Below, piece after piece: positions 60,529-64,000 of a DNA stretch of 64,000 bases (within the stretch, counting starts at the first letter, position 1; each line of letters opens with the position of its first letter). The stretch comes from Leptobrachium leishanense (lineage: Eukaryota; Chordata; Amphibia; Anura; Megophryidae). A program made the position numbers and the translations under genes. The notes beneath the pieces were generated by a model that saw only the letters and a list, made by a program, of their open reading frames with translations, did not search any database and was not told the origin of the DNA. The stretch covers positions 50,302,153 through 50,366,152 of the forward strand of contig CM019069.1 of NCBI GenBank assembly GCA_009667805.1, given 5' to 3'.

Positions 60529-60701
60529 ATGATTGGTCTGTTAGAAGATGGAGCTTGAGTGATTACAGTGCTGGATGGAGAGGATATCGCTGGTTGAATA
60601 ATGACACTTGATTCAGTATTGGTAAGCAGCACATTGGGAACCTGAAGCGATGCAGGTCGAACAATGGTAGATGTAGGCTGAGCAGTTGGCAACGTCACTT
60701 C
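60529..60701 (-). CDS. ATF2: ATF2 exon B: transactivation-region linker
   Basis: 173 bp, starting in phase 0 and ending two bases into a codon. Encodes EVTLPTAQPTSTIVRPASLQ, VPNVLLTNTESSVIIQPAIS and SPSSTVITQAPSSNRPI, equal to the ATF2 stretch AQPTSAIVRPASLQVPNVLL...VITQAPSSNRPI. This part follows the N-terminal activation domain and is mostly unstructured. The acceptor is TTCTAG at 60702-60707; the donor is GTAGGT at 60528-60523. The first residues (EVTLPT) differ from the mammalian EVPLAQT and are one residue shorter. Confidence 0.96.
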
Positions 60702-62009
60702 CTAGAAGACAGAAAAAAATGTTCATAATTCCTTGTGGCCAAATATATGAACTGTGCATGCAATATAGTGAACATATGATTCTTATTTAATGGCAGGATC
60801 TACTGCCATTCCTAATCCACTATTGGAGAAGAGAGAAGGGATCAGAGGAGGAGGGCGAGAAAGAAAAGAAGGTAGGAGCGGATCGGACGGACATCCAGGA
60901 GCAATGACTTTTGCAGTATGTCAAATCAAATCCCGTGGGAATTTCCTAACAACGCAAGAAAGATAAAAATGTATAATCCGTTACGAGTCACGGAATGACA
61001 GCTAATAATGGCTGTGTATACCTGGCGCTCCCAATGCCCAGAAGGTATAAACTAAACATTTCATACTTCAAATTTGTGTTATTTTTTTTCCTTCACAAAA
61101 ACGTTTAAAAGTTACTTAAGATTCAAATCAGCAGGTAACGCAGAGCATTCACTTTAATAAGGCAGGAGGGCATGATCTCTCAGCAAATAACACATTCCGA
61201 TCATTTTAGGAAGAATTCAACATCTGTACTCCGACAGCTACAAAGGCAAGGGTGTTTTAAGCCTAAATTCCACACCTTTGGAAATTAATTGCTCGCTTAC
61301 TACTAGGAGAAGTGGGGGAATTTTTTTTTTATTTTTTAAAAAAAGGTTTGCCTAGACGACTCAACAAGTACAGCAAAAACAAGATAAGGAGCACAAGGAT
61401 TTTTTTTTTTTTTATTGTGTGCAACATAATTCTTCCATTCTATAGAGAACACAGCTTTTATAGAAATCCCACCCATAGCGTGATTCTTGAACTAACACTG
61501 TAAATAGAAGCACAGAATATGTAACTAGAGAAATTCAACTGACCGATCCCTAAAAGGAACATTCAATGCAAATTGAGCGGCTCATCCGTTGTAGGTGAAC
61601 AGCCCCACCCAAAAAGCTTAGAACAAACTTCCTGGAAAAAGGTCAGGAATGAACACTAGTACATTCCTGCCTCTAGATAATGGCTTTCAATGTGCTTGCA
61701 TTGAGAGCCTTTGGAGTGGCAGGACGCTCTCGCGAGTATCCGGCATCCCCTCGCGGTCACATGACAGATGCAGGTTGAATAGAAGCTGAAGCATGCAACG
61801 CTGAGCCCTGCACTGGATTCAAGGTGAGCTTTATCCTCACTCTAAGGGTTAAAACAGGAGGCGAGATACAGGAGGGTTAGGATTGGTTAGTGTTTAACCC
61901 CTCCCCTCCCGTTTTAACTATAGAGTACCCCTGTAACATAGTCACCTTTTAGCTAAGCTAGTGGTATCAAAGTTACAATATCCTTATGTAACGAATAAGA
62001 AACTCGGAC
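60702..62009. other. Intron between exons A and B
   Basis: 1.3 kb, with a dispersed repeat at about 61560-61930 (TTTAACCCCTCCCCTCCCG, GCACTGGATTCAAGG) and long T runs at 61320 and 61400. No further exon seen. Confidence 0.5.
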
Positions 62010-62138
62010 CTTCTCTTCACTCGTGGTAGACTCCGGATGAGGTAATGGGCTGTCTTGATGAGTTGTTTCTACTACTGCTGGTTCTTCTATTTTATTTCTA
62101 ATAACAGGTGTTGCAAGTGGTGACAAATCCAAGGGCAT
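62010..62138 (-). CDS. ATF2: ATF2 exon A: 'MPLDLSPLATP' segment
   Basis: 129 bp, 43 codons, phase 0 at both ends: MPLDLSPLATPVIRNKIEEP, AVVETTHQDSPLPHPESTTS and EEK. It matches the ATF2 stretch after the zinc finger and the JNK/p38 threonines, starting at an internal Met, so this ATG is not necessarily a translation start. The acceptor is TTTCTTTTCTCAG; the donor AAG|GTCCGA is weak beyond the GT. ATF2 is a nuclear factor that binds CRE sites as a dimer with itself or Jun and is switched on by stress kinases. Upstream exons with the zinc finger are not in the 1.9 kb to the right. Confidence 0.95.
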
Positions 62139-63039
62139 CTGAGAAAAGAAACGAAAAACATTTATAGGTTTCAATGAATGCTCACGGACAAAGGACGCTT
62201 TTCCTCTAATTTCGTAGTAACGCCATCCCAGCATCTTAGTCTCCATTTTTATTTCCCCTTTCCGTTTGGTCTTTATTTTTTCAGTGAAACAGTTACAGGC
62301 AGGGTCAATCCAAGCGAATGAATAGGGATTTTAATTCCAAGCAGATAATGTAAATATTTTGGAATAAATGCTTAATTTTTTGGTGTTGAAACCCACCTAT
62401 ATGTCAAAAAACACAAAAACTGATCACTCCTGCCTGGGTCTGAAGGGGAACAGATTATTTACAACACCATTTATTGACCAACAGAAGTGATTGATGAGGA
62501 AGTGAATAAAGTATAATAAGTGAAGCATTGTGTGGGAGGTGTTCCAAGCTGCCACTCAGTGACCATCGTCTGCATGTTGGACTACAAATGGCGAGTAATG
62601 TATGATGTGCCACTAGAACGGGACGGCCATATGGTATTATCGTGGCACCGGCACTGGCTCCAAAAGGGAGCCAAACTTATGCTCACTTTAACACAAACCC
62701 TGTATGACTTGTTTTAATTATGGTCCTGTTAATGGGGTACTTTGAGCTGTACGAAAGGCTGGGAAGGCCATGCATGGAGCAAGCATCTGGGGTATTCCTG
62801 CAGCACTGAGCGCCCTGCAGTGTTCAGTATATGTCAGGTCAACTGATGCAACGTATGGAATAAGGCCTGGTTCACACATGGGCGTTTTACAGCGTGTTCC
62901 TACGCGCTGTAAAACACTCAAAAACTGAAAATCCCATTATTTCCTGTGGGCATGGTTCACTTGCGCTGTAAAACACCCTACGCCCAAAGAAGCACAGGAG
63001 AGCTTCTTTGGGGCATATTACAGTGCGTTTGCAGCCATA
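62139..63039. other. Intron; possible Harbinger-like fragment from 62864
   Basis: No upstream ATF2 exon found. TAA followed by GGCCTGGTTCACACATGG at 62861 resembles a Harbinger-type MITE start and is followed by GCGTTTTACAGCG/CGCTGTAAAAC repeats, but a matching right end is not seen. Confidence 0.4.
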
Positions 63040-63900
63040 CAGGGTAATTCAAAGAGATCCGAATTGCTTGAGAAAGGTAACCAAACGCTGAAAATCAGTG
63101 TTCGGTTACCTTTCTTGGCCATTCGGCTATCCAGAGAGCAGGCAATTCGCCAAATCCTGGCGAACTGCCTGCACATACAGTGCCTGTTCGAGGGCAGTGA
63201 AATCCCCATGAAAAAGCACTGCTTCGGCTACTCAGAAAACACAAACCAGCAGTGAAAGGTTCCCGAAATGCCCTGCCATTCGGTGATTTCATGCGGCAGA
63301 TTTATTCAGGCGAATCCCATAGGCTTCAATGTTAAAAATATTCCCGTTTTAATTCAATATCTAATAAACCGTTCATTATAAAATTCTGTAGTAAATAGTC
63401 TATAGACTTTTTAGGATATTTTAAGCATTTTTCTGGATTTTTTTAAGTTTACTTATTTTTTCTGTAACAGCCCTTTTTATTATCATTCATTGGATCTCAT
63501 ATGTAAATTTCGGACATTTTCGCTCAGTAGTTTCTTTGCAAATAGCGTTTCACTTTTCAAACATTCAAGCAAACTGTTTTCCTAATTTATTCACTTCACT
63601 AGTCTGCAGTGTCGGCTTTTTCCAGCAGCTTCGCTGCGTGTGATCGGCTCCTGCTCGGGTTTTTCTGTGGTTTTCGGTGGGTTAATCCAGATGTTTTTGC
63701 GGGTTTCGGGCGTGCATTCGCCAGGTTTTGCAGTTAGTTTTCGTCGGGTTTGCGGCAGCCTTTCCCTGCAATTCGGGGACCCTGTGATGCTTGCTGAATA
63801 CACCGCAGGGTCGCCGAAATGGGATCGGCAAAATGAACCGAATTGAAGAACGAAAAGTCACCGAACGTGCGGTGACTTTGATTCTCTTTGAATAACCCTG
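63040..63900. mobile_element. MITE of the 'CAGGGTTATTCAAAGAG' family, copy 4 (most complete)
   Basis: Ends CAGGGTAATTCAAAGAGATCC and, inverted, CAGGGTTATTCAAAGAGAATC, with ATA directly outside both ends. 861 bp, no transposase. Pairs of short inverted words (GGTAACCAAACGCTGAAAATC / GTGTTCGGTTACC) lie inside. It is the best reference for the partial copies at 27.0, 46.2 and 57.4 kb. Confidence 0.75.
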
Positions 63901-64000
63901 ATAGACTTCAAAAAATGCGCGTACGACTCACGTTTCTAACTGTCAAAAACGCTCATAAAACGCCTGACAAAAAGCATGTGTAAAACGCGCATATGAGATA
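63901..64000. other. Window edge, CpG-rich repeat-like
   Basis: AAAATGCGCGTACGACTCACG and AAAACGCCTGAC words resemble the CpG-rich MITEs, but too little is visible to classify. Confidence 0.3.

Noticed and set aside
62139..64000. Zinc-finger or phosphorylation-site exons of ATF2
   Set aside because: No matching coding stretch with splice signals was found; they should lie to the right of the window.

Overview
The window is vertebrate nuclear DNA, most likely from a frog or another amphibian. It appears to lie entirely inside one gene, ATF2, read on the minus strand. Seven coding exons (call them A to G, from right to left) match the ATF2 bZIP transcription factor, each with AG/GT splice signals and compatible phases: A 62010-62138, B 60529-60701, C 56274-56388, D 55373-55459, E 39079-39228, F 28706-28912 (basic region and start of the zipper), G 5326-5431 (rest of the zipper). 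The zinc-finger/JNK-site exons should lie beyond the right edge and the last coding exon beyond the left edge. Everything else is intron, largely built of transposable elements. The amphibian assignment rests on the mix of Tc1, L2, L1/Tx1-like, hAT, piggyBac-like and Harbinger-like repeats and on the L2 3' tail; it is inference.

Layout, left to right. 0.3-4.8 kb: a Tc1 element, a hAT-like MITE and an L1-type 3' end. 5.3 kb: exon G. 6.7-9.0 kb: an LTR-like repeat and a hAT-like element. 9.0-15 kb: four neighbouring or nested DNA elements, with three Tc1-type transposons and a foldback element that one of them interrupts. 15.5-19.3 kb: a 31-bp minisatellite open in several frames. 19.4-22.5 kb: an L2-type LINE with endonuclease, reverse transcriptase and a 2A-like motif. 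22.8-24.4 kb: an L1-type retrocopy carrying only ORF1. 25-28.5 kb: an LTR-like repeat, a hairpin, a MITE and a SINE. 28.8 kb: exon F. 29.4-31.4 kb: a three-level nest of hAT-type and foldback repeats. 32.6-36.9 kb: an LTR-like element with a 37-bp satellite inside it. 37.0-38.6 kb: a decayed Tc1. 39.1 kb: exon E. 39.8-41.1 kb: a hAT insertion inside an older repeat. 42.5-44.5 kb: hairpins, two abutting Harbinger-like MITEs and a 29-bp satellite. 46.2-49.5 kb and 54.3-54.8 kb: TTAA-flanked, piggyBac-like repeats rich in hairpins. 51.2 and 58.9 kb: two copies of a CpG-rich MITE. 53.0-53.9 kb: a 5'-truncated L2 copy. 55.3-62.1 kb: exons D to A. 62.9-63.9 kb: more MITEs.

The only gene with a host function is ATF2; the transposon genes are all broken, some by a single change. 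No tRNA, rRNA, CRISPR or operon-type feature was seen. The most unusual signals are minisatellites growing inside transposons, hairpin strings with paired changes between copies, ORF1-only retroposition, and nested insertions whose removal restores the host repeat.
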